Shown in pieces: positions 8,809 through 15,275 of a DNA stretch of 23,235 nt (its first letter is position 1; every line of letters starts with the position of its first letter). Position numbers and translations under genes: made by a program. The stretch is from Gammaproteobacteria bacterium (GTDB lineage Bacteria > Pseudomonadota > Gammaproteobacteria > UBA4575). The notes below the pieces were generated by a model. The model was not told the origin of the DNA, made no database searches, and was given only the letters and a program-made list of their open reading frames with translations. The stretch covers positions 1 to 23,235 of the forward strand of contig JAPUHH010000022.1 of the NCBI GenBank assembly GCA_027297825.1, in the 5' to 3' direction.

Positions 8809-9438
8809 ATGGCTTTAGTAGCAAACCGTCGCTCCGGAATGACACTGTTTTCAGACCCGAATTGCCCACAAAGCCATCGCGCCAGAATTGTATTGGCTGA
8901 AAAAGATATTACGGTTGATGTGGTTCACATCGATCCAAATAATAAGCCAGAAGATTTGCTGGACGTTAACCCATATAATTCAGTGCCAACACTCATTGAT
9001 CGTGAGCTCGTGCTTTATGATGCGCGTGTCATTATGGAGTATCTAGACGAACGTTTTCCACATCCACCCTTAATGCCTGTTGACCCAGTCTCGCGTTCAA
9101 AATCACGCTTGGCGTTATATCATATTGAAAAAGACTGGTATGTGCCTTTGATTAATCTATGTTCAGGTGATTCTGAAACTGCGGCAACTGCTAAAAAGAA
9201 TCTACATGAAAGCCTGCTTACTGCGGTTGAATTGTTTAAAGCAAAGCCATATTTTTTAAGTGATGATTTTAGTATAGTGGATTGCAGTATTGCGCCAATT
9301 CTTTGGAGACTGCCCAGTTTTGGAATTAAATTAGGTGCTTCCGCAAAACCTATATTGGAATATGCAGAACGTGTGTTTGATCGACCCTCTTTCAGAAGCA
9401 GCTTATCCGAAGAGGAAGTTGAAATGTGGCATGGTTAG
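8809..9438 (+). CDS. sspA: Stringent starvation protein A
   Basis: A glutathione-S-transferase-fold protein that binds RNA polymerase and influences starvation and stationary-phase transcription. The product has 209 residues: a thioredoxin-like N-terminal domain (about 10-85; NPYNSVPTLIDR, the GST cis-proline region) and a helical C-terminal domain. The conserved surface-pocket residues Pro84-His85-Pro86, known from E. coli SspA, are present in the segment FPHPPL. An AGAGAA ribosome binding site precedes the ATG. The gene follows petC and precedes sspB, a common order in Gammaproteobacteria and Betaproteobacteria. Confidence 0.95.
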   Translation: MALVANRRSGMTLFSDPNCPQSHRARIVLAEKDITVDVVHIDPNNKPEDLLDVNPYNSVPTLIDRELVLYDARVIMEYLDERFPHPPLMPVDPVSRSKSRLALYHIEKDWYVPLINLCSGDSETAATAKKNLHESLLTAVELFKAKPYFLSDDFSIVDCSIAPILWRLPSFGIKLGASAKPILEYAERVFDRPSFRSSLSEEEVEMWHG

Positions 9439-9506
9439 TTCGCTTGGTTTGTATTAGCTCGCTATGTAGAACTGGCAATCGCTTGAAACAATTTTAACAT
9501 CTAGTC

Positions 9507-9887
9507 ATGACGTCAAGCCGACCCTATTTAATACGCGCAATGCACGAATGGATTGTTGATAATGGCATGACGCCACATATTCTCGCCGACGCGAGTAATG
9601 ACCAAGTTCAGGTTCCGCGTCAATTTGAAGAGGACGGTAAAATTGTTCTCAATATTGGGCCTACTGCGGTGCAGTCACTGGATCTTGGTGCCGATGCAAT
9701 AAGCTTTGATGCGCGGTTTGATGGCAAGCAGATGACCGTATTCATACCTATCCAATCCGTGCTCGCCATTTATACGCGTGAAAATGGCCAGGGCATGATG
9801 TTTGCGGAAGAAGATCTTCCGCCTACAGACGATTCTCAAGATAGATCTGCAAATCCCAAATCTCCACATCTGCGATTAGTGAAGTAA
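9507..9887 (+). CDS. sspB: ClpXP protease specificity-enhancing factor SspB
   Basis: An adaptor that binds ssrA-tagged and some other substrates and delivers them to ClpXP. The 126-residue product begins RPYLIRAMHEWIVDNGMTPH, the conserved substrate-binding fold, with VLNIGPTAVQSLDLG and SFDARFDG further on. After an acidic, variable linker (EEDLPPTDDSQD) it ends in PHLRLVK, the C-terminal XB peptide that docks on the ClpX N-domain. Both functional ends are therefore intact. It lies 68 nt after sspA, with no strong Shine-Dalgarno sequence, and 18 nt before the macrodomain gene. Confidence 0.95.
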   Translation: MTSSRPYLIRAMHEWIVDNGMTPHILADASNDQVQVPRQFEEDGKIVLNIGPTAVQSLDLGADAISFDARFDGKQMTVFIPIQSVLAIYTRENGQGMMFAEEDLPPTDDSQDRSANPKSPHLRLVK

Positions 9888-9905
9888 CCGCCGTTACTTA
9901 TACTA

Positions 9906-10412
9906 ATGATTAAAGTTATTCAGGACGATATCACCACGCTTAAAGTGGATGCGATCGTCAATGCAGCAAATAATGGTTTGCTTGGCGGGGGTGGAGTCGA
10001 CGGTGCTATTCACGCTGCTGCAGGAAGTCAGCTACTTAAATTTACTAAAACACTAGGTGGCTGTGAGACAGGGGACGCAAAACTGTCATCTGGCTTTAAA
10101 CTACCTGCCAAATATATCATTCACACCGTCGGCCCAGTATGGCAGGGTGGAGTCTGTACAGAGTCAGAATTGTTGAGCCAATGTTATCAACGCAGCTTTG
10201 AATTAGCTTATTCTAACAATATTAAATCGATCGCGTTTCCTGCCATTAGTACTGGTGTCTATGGATACCCCAAAAAAGCTGCAGCAGTCATTGCTACCAA
10301 CTGTATGCGTCAATATGAATCAAAGTTTGATGAGATTATTGTGTGCTGTTTTAACGAAGCTGATGTTGAGCTGTATGAGCGCTTATTAGGCAATTCTAGC
10401 CAAGCTGCTTAG
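9906..10412 (+). CDS. Macrodomain protein, YmdB-like ADP-ribose/O-acetyl-ADP-ribose hydrolase
   Basis: A single-domain macro protein of 168 residues. Family motifs are DDIT at 7-10 (adenine-site Asp), VDAIVNAANNGLLGGGGVDG (14-33), KYIIHTVGP (69-77) and the phosphate loop FPAISTGVYGYP (111-122). This arrangement is the MacroD/YmdB class, which removes the acetyl group from O-acetyl-ADP-ribose and mono-ADP-ribose from acidic residues. Substrate in this organism is unknown. It starts 18 nt after sspB and may be part of the sspAB transcript. An imperfect stem, ATGCA and TGCAT around 10415-10429, follows the stop but lacks a T tract. Confidence 0.92.
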   Translation: MIKVIQDDITTLKVDAIVNAANNGLLGGGGVDGAIHAAAGSQLLKFTKTLGGCETGDAKLSSGFKLPAKYIIHTVGPVWQGGVCTESELLSQCYQRSFELAYSNNIKSIAFPAISTGVYGYPKKAAAVIATNCMRQYESKFDEIIVCCFNEADVELYERLLGNSSQAA

Positions 10413-10731
10413 AAATGCATCTAGTGCATATATTGGCGCGCTACTCTAACGTTGCAGATTTTTCCTTCATATTTAGTGTGTAAACTCCGCTTCTCGGAAG
10501 CTCAGCGCCTTGTCTTATATGCAGGTAGTACTGCATGTCGGTTTTGCATTGTTACATGGAGGTAACTTATTAGAGCAACACAGAAGCAGTTGCCGAGGAA
10601 CAATAACCGGTAAGCACAATAGCTACAATTTTGAGATTAGATTCTAGGGTTTGTTAATGTCCGTTACCGACCCAAAGCGGACGTTCGTTTAGGTCTATAT
10701 TGAGTCTCAGCGGGTATATTAAATAATTAGC
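10413..10731. other. Intergenic region between macrodomain gene and ompW-like gene
   Basis: About 319 nt without a supported gene, between two convergent genes. It contains a short inverted repeat, ATGCAG and CTGCAT, at 10519-10536 with a 6-nt loop, and the first copy of the hairpin repeat at 10656-10685. A 43-codon open frame from 10519 has no ribosome binding site and no recognisable product. No clear T-tract terminator is present for either flanking gene. Confidence 0.5.
10656..10687. repeat. Dispersed hairpin repeat, copy 1
   Basis: Arms AATGTCCG (10656-10663) and CGGACGTT (10678-10685) can form an 8-bp stem with one G-T pair around a 14-nt loop containing GACCCAAAG. The element aligns at 25 of 32 positions with copy 2 at 12482-12513. 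It lies about 45 nt downstream of the ompW-like stop codon and has no adjoining T tract. Confidence 0.6.
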
Positions 10732-11394
10732 TTAGAATTTTCTACCTATTCCAGCAAATATTACCCAAGGATCAATATCGATATCTACATCACGATCAAC
10801 AGCCCCTGTACTCAGGGTGGCGTCGGCATCAATATCAATGTACCAAATCGCAGTATTTAAAAACCAAGATTCGCCGATTGAAAAATCAATCCCTGCTTGT
10901 GCAGCCAACCCCCAAGAGTCGTCTACATCCAAACGGGTACTACCACCTAGTGCAGTTTCGAGCGATGTCGAGACATCTTCGTCAGGGAAATGGGTGTAAT
11001 TGATCCCCGCTCCAGCATAGGGATGAATGCGAGATGAACCTGTAAAATGATACTGTAAAGATAATGTTGGTGGGAAAACATCTACACTCCCGATTTTGCC
11101 TAATGATCCAATTGCGTCCTTGCCAAGTAAGTCATGTTTAGAAGGTGTAACGCCTAATAGTTCTATCGCAAACCTGGATGTAAGCATGTATCCGATGGTG
11201 AATCCTAAAGTAACGTTATTATCAACTCGCACCCCAGAATCAGGGATCCCATCTACATCATTACTTCTGTCGTTTGGTTCTATGAGTGCTGGCCCAATTC
11301 TGGCAAACCATGTTCCTTTGTCATAAGCAAAACCGGATTGAGTAAAAAATACTAGAACTAGAGTTGCAATTAAATTGCAAATTATAAAACGCAT
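10732..11394 (-). CDS. ompW: OmpW family outer-membrane beta-barrel protein
   Basis: An outer-membrane protein of the OmpW family: small eight-stranded barrels with a hydrophobic channel. The chosen ATG at 11394 gives 220 residues and is preceded by AAGGAA at 8 nt; the frame extends to a GTG at 11412, but that would bury this ribosome binding site in the coding region. There is a signal peptide (MRFIICNLIATLVLVFF, cleavage near GFA). GTWFARIGPALIEPND, GYMLTSRFAIELLG, PTLSLQYHF and YAGAGINYT are typical OmpW strands, and the protein ends in Phe, the outer-membrane assembly signal. An Asp-rich loop (DRDVDIDIDPW) sits near the C-terminus. It is isolated from neighbouring operons. Confidence 0.9.
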   Translation of the reverse strand: MRFIICNLIATLVLVFFTQSGFAYDKGTWFARIGPALIEPNDRSNDVDGIPDSGVRVDNNVTLGFTIGYMLTSRFAIELLGVTPSKHDLLGKDAIGSLGKIGSVDVFPPTLSLQYHFTGSSRIHPYAGAGINYTHFPDEDVSTSLETALGGSTRLDVDDSWGLAAQAGIDFSIGESWFLNTAIWYIDIDADATLSTGAVDRDVDIDIDPWVIFAGIGRKF

Positions 11395-11457
11395 AGAAAT
11401 ATTTCCTTTCACTGATATTTATAACTGTACTGTTAAAGCCTGAAGCATAATTTTAAA

Positions 11458-11474
11458 AGCGCATCATTTGCGCT
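11458..11474. repeat. Perfect inverted repeat in the ompW upstream region
   Basis: AGCGCA and TGCGCT, perfect 6-nt arms, flank a 5-nt loop 64-80 nt upstream of the ompW ATG. On the minus strand the stem is followed by TTTAAAATT, so it could act as a leader hairpin, weak attenuator or protein site. The role is not determinable from sequence. Confidence 0.4.
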
Positions 11475-11542
11475 GTTCTAAGTATTGTTATTCTGATTGT
11501 TAATGTTTGAATATAAACTAGCAGAATTAATTAGGGATATAA

Positions 11543-11556
11543 CTGATACATGTCAG
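11543..11556. promoter_or_regulatory. Possible FNR/CRP-family operator upstream of ompW
   Basis: CTGATACATGTCAG matches 7 of the 10 specified bases of the FNR consensus TTGAT-N4-ATCAA. ompW is FNR-regulated in E. coli, which makes the site worth noting. It lies about 150 nt upstream of the start codon, no promoter can be placed confidently, and the match is imperfect. Confidence 0.22.
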
Positions 11557-12037
11557 ACAAATACTGTCTTAATAGTTCTTATGAGCTAACGGCGTGCTCC
11601 GCGTTTTTTGTAATCAGAGCTTAGCTTTGATAAGCATTTATCTTCTACATTAAAGAATTTCAGTGGTGCATTGTGGTTATTTTTATTGAAGAAATTGTAG
11701 GAATATTTAGGAAGACCTTATGCGTGGCTGAATTAATTACGTCCAATCAACGAATGTAAACCCATCAGTCATATACAGGGCTTGTTAGATAATGTGCTTA
11801 GCTGACTTGCATCAGTTTAATCCATCCAAAATGCAGCTATATTTAACCGTCCATGACGCACGGAATATGGTGTTGTTTAATAGTGACGCGCAAAGAGGCA
11901 TGCATATAGATGTTCGTTCTATTCGAAAGCCCCCGAGTGAAAGGTGCGGCTTAAATGCTTCTTCTTACTGCGTATTCGAAAAAAGAAATAAATTTACCTA
12001 GAGTTACATGGTCCTCCTGTAATATCTGGGATTAGTT

Positions 12038-12062
12038 GCCCTGTGTTGAGTAGGGCTTTTTT
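12038..12062 (+). terminator. Rho-independent terminator-like hairpin with no assigned upstream gene
   Basis: GCCCT (12038-12042) pairs with AGGGC (12052-12056) across a 9-nt loop, followed directly by TTTTTTATTATT. This is the form of an intrinsic terminator on the plus strand. The nearest supported plus-strand gene upstream is the macrodomain gene, 1.6 kb away with the opposite-strand ompW between. It could end a small RNA or an unrecognised short gene, or act as a leader element for the SirB2-like gene, which starts 26 nt further on. Confidence 0.55.
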
Positions 12063-12087
12063 ATTATGGATTCGAGGGCAGATATAT

Positions 12088-12471
12088 ATGACCAGTTATA
12101 CTGTTTTGAAACTAATTCATGTTGTTACTGCTTCAATATCGATTACGGGATTTTTTATTCGTGGAATTTGGATGATTCAATCCTCGTCAATATTACAAAA
12201 GCGTTGGGTAAAGATAGCGCCTCATATCAACGACACTTTTCTACTGCTATCGGCTGCGGCATTGGTAATCATCACAGCGCAATACCCAGGCCCCGCTATT
12301 TGGATAAATGCTAAGATGGCAGCATTGCTGCTCTATATTGTTTTAGGGACTGTTGCACTCAAGCGAGGCAAAACTAAGGGTATACGCATTATTTCATGGT
12401 GTTTTGCATTGCTGACATTTGCTTATATTGCCATGGTTGCAATCAGTAAAAATGCATTTCCTGTCATTTAG
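12088..12471 (+). CDS. SirB2 family small membrane protein
   Basis: A 127-residue integral membrane protein with about four predicted helices (roughly 5-27, 47-64, 72-91 and 101-120). The N-terminal pattern YTVLKLIHVVTASISITGFF, then GIWMIQ, and later APHINDTFLLLSA and INAKMAALLLYIVLG, is the SirB2 family layout, with conserved histidines at 11 and 46. The family was named from a Salmonella locus affecting invasion gene expression; its biochemical role is unknown. The ATG at 12088 is chosen because GAGGG (12074-12078) lies 9 nt upstream. An in-frame ATG at 12043 would add 15 residues that fall inside the terminator hairpin. It stands alone between intergenic stretches. Confidence 0.8.
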   Translation: MTSYTVLKLIHVVTASISITGFFIRGIWMIQSSSILQKRWVKIAPHINDTFLLLSAAALVIITAQYPGPAIWINAKMAALLLYIVLGTVALKRGKTKGIRIISWCFALLTFAYIAMVAISKNAFPVI

Positions 12472-12481
12472 ATGTTTATTT

Positions 12482-12513
12482 AATGCCTGTTAACGATCCA
12501 AAGCAGACATTCA
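12482..12513. repeat. Dispersed hairpin repeat, copy 2
   Basis: Arms AATGCCTG (12482-12489) and CAGACATT (12504-12511) form a stem with one C-A mismatch around a 14-nt loop containing GATCCAAAG. Relative to copy 1, one C-G pair becomes T-A and one G-T pair becomes A-T, so pairing is largely kept despite substitutions. It begins 10 nt after the SirB2-like stop codon. Confidence 0.6.
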
Positions 12514-12628
12514 GCATATTAGCTTTACTCTCTGTTAACGTATAATCAACATTAAGCCTATAAAAACTATAATTATAGTAAGTAAGAAATAAAGCGGAAA
12601 ATAGAGCACCAATATCTTTCGATAATAA

Positions 12629-12792
12629 AAATTAATTTTGCTTAACTCTATTTCTGATCTACCAGGGATAAATTCGCAAGCAGTTAGTCACAAAGAACAT
12701 ATTATTTCAGGAATGGGTGCGTTTTTAGGAATTTTCTTTGTTTTTCTAGTTTGATCGGCATTTCATTAATGATTATGGCTCCATACGAGTAA
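12629..12792 (+). pseudogene. Possible remnant of an HPP family membrane protein
   Basis: One frame reads SDLPGINSQAVSHKEHIISG then MGAFLGIFFVFLV before a TGA at 12752-12754. A one-base shift continues as IGISLMIMAPYE to a TAA ending at 12792. The pattern of a short soluble lead, a GAFLGI helix and a later APxG-like turn resembles the start of HPP family transporters, implicated in nitrite and other ion transport in some organisms. There is no start codon or ribosome binding site, and the conserved HPP core is missing. The family assignment is from memory and uncertain; random similarity of a hydrophobic segment is the main alternative. Confidence 0.3.
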
Positions 12793-12862
12793 GCCATCAT
12801 GACGGACTCCTTCCTTCCAGTTTGGCGCTTCGAGGCCGGTTAAAGAAGAAGTTCATAGCATT

Positions 12863-12882
12863 GCTTTTTACCAAAAGCGGAC
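12863..12882. repeat. Hairpin with partial third copy of the repeat motif
   Basis: GCTTTT and AAAAGC (12863-12868 and 12873-12878) form a perfect 6-bp stem with a TACC loop. The segment TTACC plus AAAGCGGAC (12868-12882) matches the right half of copy 1 with 4 nt missing, but the left arm is absent. It lies 8 nt past the stop codon of the minus-strand FAD oxidase, so it may help end that transcript, though no T tract follows. Confidence 0.35.
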
Positions 12883-12889
12883 ACTTAAC

Positions 12890-14299
12890 CTAGGTTTCTG
12901 CTGAACTGTTACGGGCTATAGCTGGCAAGGTTTTGCCAGGATTTAGGATATTATTTGGATCAAACTGCTGTTTAATCCTTTGCATCACGCCAAGCGTAGT
13001 TGCATCAATTTCTTTGCTTACATAGTCCCGTTTTGCAATGCCTACGCCGTGTTCGCCAGACAGTGTGCCACCAAGTTTTAATACTTGATTAAAAACTTCA
13101 TCGAGACAATATTTTGCTGCTTTGTTTTGTATTGCATCTTCTGCATCATAAAGAAGGTTAACATGTATGTTGCCATTGCCGGCGTGACCAAAATTAAAAA
13201 TCGCAATATCATATTTTTTACTAAGCGCATTTAACTCGTTTAGCAATGTAGGCAGTTTCGTTACAGGCACAACCACGTCTTCGTTGATTTTATTTGGTGC
13301 AAAACTGCGCAATGCAGGTGAAAGCGCTTTGCGTGCCGCCCATAGCTCAGCTTTTTGTTGTGAACTATTTGCTTGTTGAATGTCGAGGCAGCCTGCATTT
13401 TTTGCCGCTGCTAAAATGGCTTCTACACATGTCGCTACATTTTCTTCAAGGCCGTCTACCTCTAGCATGAGCATGGCTTGTGCATCAGCATGAAGACCTA
13501 AACTTGAATGTTGACGAATTAAGCTTAAGGAGCCTTGATCAATAAATTCTAAAGCATAGGGTAAAGCGTTTTGTGCTAACACAGATACCACTGCATCGAT
13601 GGCAGCATGGGAAGAGTTATACAGTGCGCGAATGGTGTCGATGCGCTGTGGTATGGGACTGAGCTTAAGTCGTGCTTCAGTAATGATACCTAAGATGCCT
13701 TCACTGCCAATTAATAGGCGGGTTAAATCTAAACCCACCACGCCTTTGGTAGTCGCACACCCTGTGTGAATTGTTTCTCCTGCGCCGGTTACTGCGCGTA
13801 GGCTCAGCGTATTTTCTCGGCAGGTGCCATATTTAATAGCTCGTGGTCCTGCAGCATTGCATGCAAGGTTGCCGCCGATGCTGCAATAGTCTGCGCTGCT
13901 GGGGTCGGGTGGCCAGAAGAGTTGTTTGTCTGCGGCGTGTTGTTGGACCTCTGAATTTAATACACCTGCTTGCACCATGATATTTCGGTTCGGATAATCA
14001 AATTCTAAGATTTGATTCATACGTTCTGTGGATAATACAACGCCAGCTTGAATCGGCACTGCTGCACCGGTAGTGCCGGTACCGCGCCCACGTGTGGTGA
14101 GCGGCAGATTAAACTCATTGCATATGCCCACACTAGCGACGATTTGCTCATGCGTGGTGGGTAACAGCACAAGGTCAGGGCAGGTATGTTGCTTGCTGTT
14201 GTCATAACCATAAGTCCAGCATTCGCTTTGCTCCATCAACACCGCTTCTTGACCACAAGCATCGATAAAACGACGAGAAATGTGTTGATCTAATGACAT
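12890..14299 (-). CDS. FAD-linked D-2-hydroxyacid oxidase/dehydrogenase (GlcD/D-lactate dehydrogenase-like)
   Basis: A 469-residue flavoprotein with an N-terminal PCMH-type FAD-binding domain and a C-terminal FAD-linked oxidase domain. FAD-site elements are RGRGTGTTG (70-78), PPDPSSADYCSIGGNLACNA (130-149) and LLIGSEGILGIITE (195-208). GHAGNGNIHVN (371-381) and SGEHGVG (414-420) carry catalytic and metal-site histidines of the family, and the end has the usual DPNNILNPGK. Likely substrates are D-lactate, glycolate or another D-2-hydroxyacid; sequence does not decide. It lacks a companion GlcE or iron-sulfur GlcF gene here, favouring a stand-alone D-lactate dehydrogenase type. It follows the SIS-domain gene by 21 nt on the same strand, probably in one operon. 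Confidence 0.88.
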   Translation of the reverse strand: MSLDQHISRRFIDACGQEAVLMEQSECWTYGYDNSKQHTCPDLVLLPTTHEQIVASVGICNEFNLPLTTRGRGTGTTGAAVPIQAGVVLSTERMNQILEFDYPNRNIMVQAGVLNSEVQQHAADKQLFWPPDPSSADYCSIGGNLACNAAGPRAIKYGTCRENTLSLRAVTGAGETIHTGCATTKGVVGLDLTRLLIGSEGILGIITEARLKLSPIPQRIDTIRALYNSSHAAIDAVVSVLAQNALPYALEFIDQGSLSLIRQHSSLGLHADAQAMLMLEVDGLEENVATCVEAILAAAKNAGCLDIQQANSSQQKAELWAARKALSPALRSFAPNKINEDVVVPVTKLPTLLNELNALSKKYDIAIFNFGHAGNGNIHVNLLYDAEDAIQNKAAKYCLDEVFNQVLKLGGTLSGEHGVGIAKRDYVSKEIDATTLGVMQRIKQQFDPNNILNPGKTLPAIARNSSAET

Positions 14300-14320
14300 C
14301 TTTATGTGTGCAAGGAAAGA

Positions 14321-14908
14321 TTAACTGTCGAGAATTTGTTGATCAATAAGATCGCATAGGCAATGTAGTACTAATAAGTGTACTTCTTGAATGCGTGCAG
14401 TCGAATGGCTGGGCACGCGAATTTCAATATCGTTAGCTTGTAACAATGAAGGTAGCTTGCCTCCATCTTTTCCAGAGAGCGCAATTACAGACATGTTATT
14501 TTGATGAGCGGCAGAGATAGCAGTAAGAACATTTGCAGAATTGCCACTAGTAGTAATGGCAAGTAACACATCTGATTGATTTCCAAGTGCTAACACCTGT
14601 TTGGAAAAGATTTGATCATAGTCATAATCATTGGCAATCGATGTCAGGGTTGAGCTATCTGTCGTGAGGGCGATTGCAGCGAGTCCTGGGCGTTCGCGCT
14701 CGAAACGGTTGAGTAGCTCAGATGAAAAGTGCTGTGCATCGGCAGCGGAACCACCATTGCCGCAGGTAAGAATTTTGCCTTGCTTCTCTAGGGATTGCGC
14801 CATCAGTTCTGCAGCATTGGCTATGGGGGATTTTAATTTATCGATACTGTCCTGTTTTGTAGCAATGCTGGCCCGAAACAGTTTTTCAATATGTGATTCA
14901 GTGTTCAT
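14321..14908 (-). CDS. gmhA: SIS-domain phosphoheptose isomerase (GmhA/DiaA family)
   Basis: A 195-residue SIS-domain protein. In the E. coli gene order rsmI, lpoA, yraN, diaA this position is DiaA, the DnaA-binding initiation factor, whereas the Pseudomonas protein at the same place is called GmhA (sedoheptulose 7-phosphate isomerase for LPS heptose). Here the four positions matching GmhA zinc ligands are all present: His60 and Glu64 in QHFSSELLNRF, and Gln174 and His182 in ARIQEVHLLVLH. E. coli DiaA, as I recall it, lacks the Glu. CGNGGSAADAQ (49-59) and TTSGNSANV (119-127) are the sugar-phosphate loops. Isomerase activity is therefore plausible, and a DnaA role cannot be excluded. It lies 19 nt downstream of yraN. 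Confidence 0.88.
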   Translation of the reverse strand: MNTESHIEKLFRASIATKQDSIDKLKSPIANAAELMAQSLEKQGKILTCGNGGSAADAQHFSSELLNRFERERPGLAAIALTTDSSTLTSIANDYDYDQIFSKQVLALGNQSDVLLAITTSGNSANVLTAISAAHQNNMSVIALSGKDGGKLPSLLQANDIEIRVPSHSTARIQEVHLLVLHCLCDLIDQQILDS

Positions 14909-14927
14909 GGTCTAGCTCAATGTGAGA

Positions 14928-15275
14928 TTAATATGCATTAAAGGCATCACTGATCCATTCTGGTCTGAGTGATGCATCGAAGCCTACGACATCAAAACAT
15001 GTGGGTGTATCTAACTGATGTTTGCTTAGGTAGTGATGTGCTGTAGAAATGATTTTTTTCACTTTATGCTTATCAACGCTGTCAATCGCAGTTCCATAAT
15101 CCTCATTTTTTCGAAATCGCACTTCAACAAATACCAACTGATCTTTATCTAGCATAATCAAATCAATTTCGCCATTGCGACAGCGGTAATTTTTCTCTAT
15201 CAATGTTAAGCCTTTTTGTTGCAGAAATTGGCAGGCTTTTTGTTCAGCAAATTGGCCTTTGCTTAAAGTGCTCAC
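14928..15275 (-). CDS. yraN: YraN family protein (UPF0102), predicted endonuclease-like fold
   Basis: A 115-residue protein with the UPF0102 pattern: KGQFAEQKACQFLQQKGL near the N-terminus, then NYRCRNGEIDLIMLD and LVFVEVRFR. Glu36, Asp38 and Glu51 with Arg53 lie where PD-(D/E)xK nucleases carry their active-site acids and basic residue, so a nuclease fold is expected, but no activity is established for the family. Its start codon overlaps the end of lpoA by 4 nt, which indicates translational coupling. The lpoA-yraN-gmhA/diaA order is conserved in Gammaproteobacteria. Confidence 0.92.
   Translation of the reverse strand: MSTLSKGQFAEQKACQFLQQKGLTLIEKNYRCRNGEIDLIMLDKDQLVFVEVRFRKNEDYGTAIDSVDKHKVKKIISTAHHYLSKHQLDTPTCFDVVGFDASLRPEWISDAFNAY

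Larger units (their letters stand above)
11395..12037. other. Intergenic region upstream of ompW-like gene
   Basis: About 640 nt with no gene I can support. Near the ompW side lie a perfect inverted repeat (11458-11474) and an FNR-like palindrome (11543-11556). A 69-codon plus-strand open frame at 11792-12001 has no ribosome binding site and an unrecognisable, low-complexity-free sequence, so I leave it unannotated. The region ends in a plus-strand terminator-like hairpin (12038-12062), which suggests some plus-strand transcript ends there. Confidence 0.5.
12472..12889. other. Intergenic region with hairpin repeat and decayed coding sequence
   Basis: About 418 nt between the convergent SirB2-like and FAD-oxidase genes. 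It holds copy 2 of the hairpin repeat (12482-12513), a broken HPP-like coding remnant (12629-12792) and a further hairpin at 12863-12878 that contains part of the repeat motif. No intact gene is visible. Confidence 0.5.

Noticed and set aside
10519..10650. 43-codon open frame starting inside an inverted repeat
   Set aside because: No Shine-Dalgarno sequence, start codon sits in a palindrome, and the product has no family resemblance.
11775..11800. GTTAGAT resembling the R' core (GTTRRRY) of an integron attC site
   Set aside because: No matching RYYYAAC partner at suitable distance and no attC-like palindrome; a 7-nt degenerate match is expected by chance. No integrase or cassette array is present.
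11792..12001. 69-codon plus-strand open frame ahead of the orphan terminator
   Set aside because: No ribosome binding site and no recognisable motif. The terminator downstream keeps it from being dismissed entirely, but it is not strong enough to annotate.
12066..12314. 82-codon frame overlapping the SirB2-like gene in another phase
   Set aside because: It lies within the frame that has the good ribosome binding site, transmembrane pattern and family motifs.
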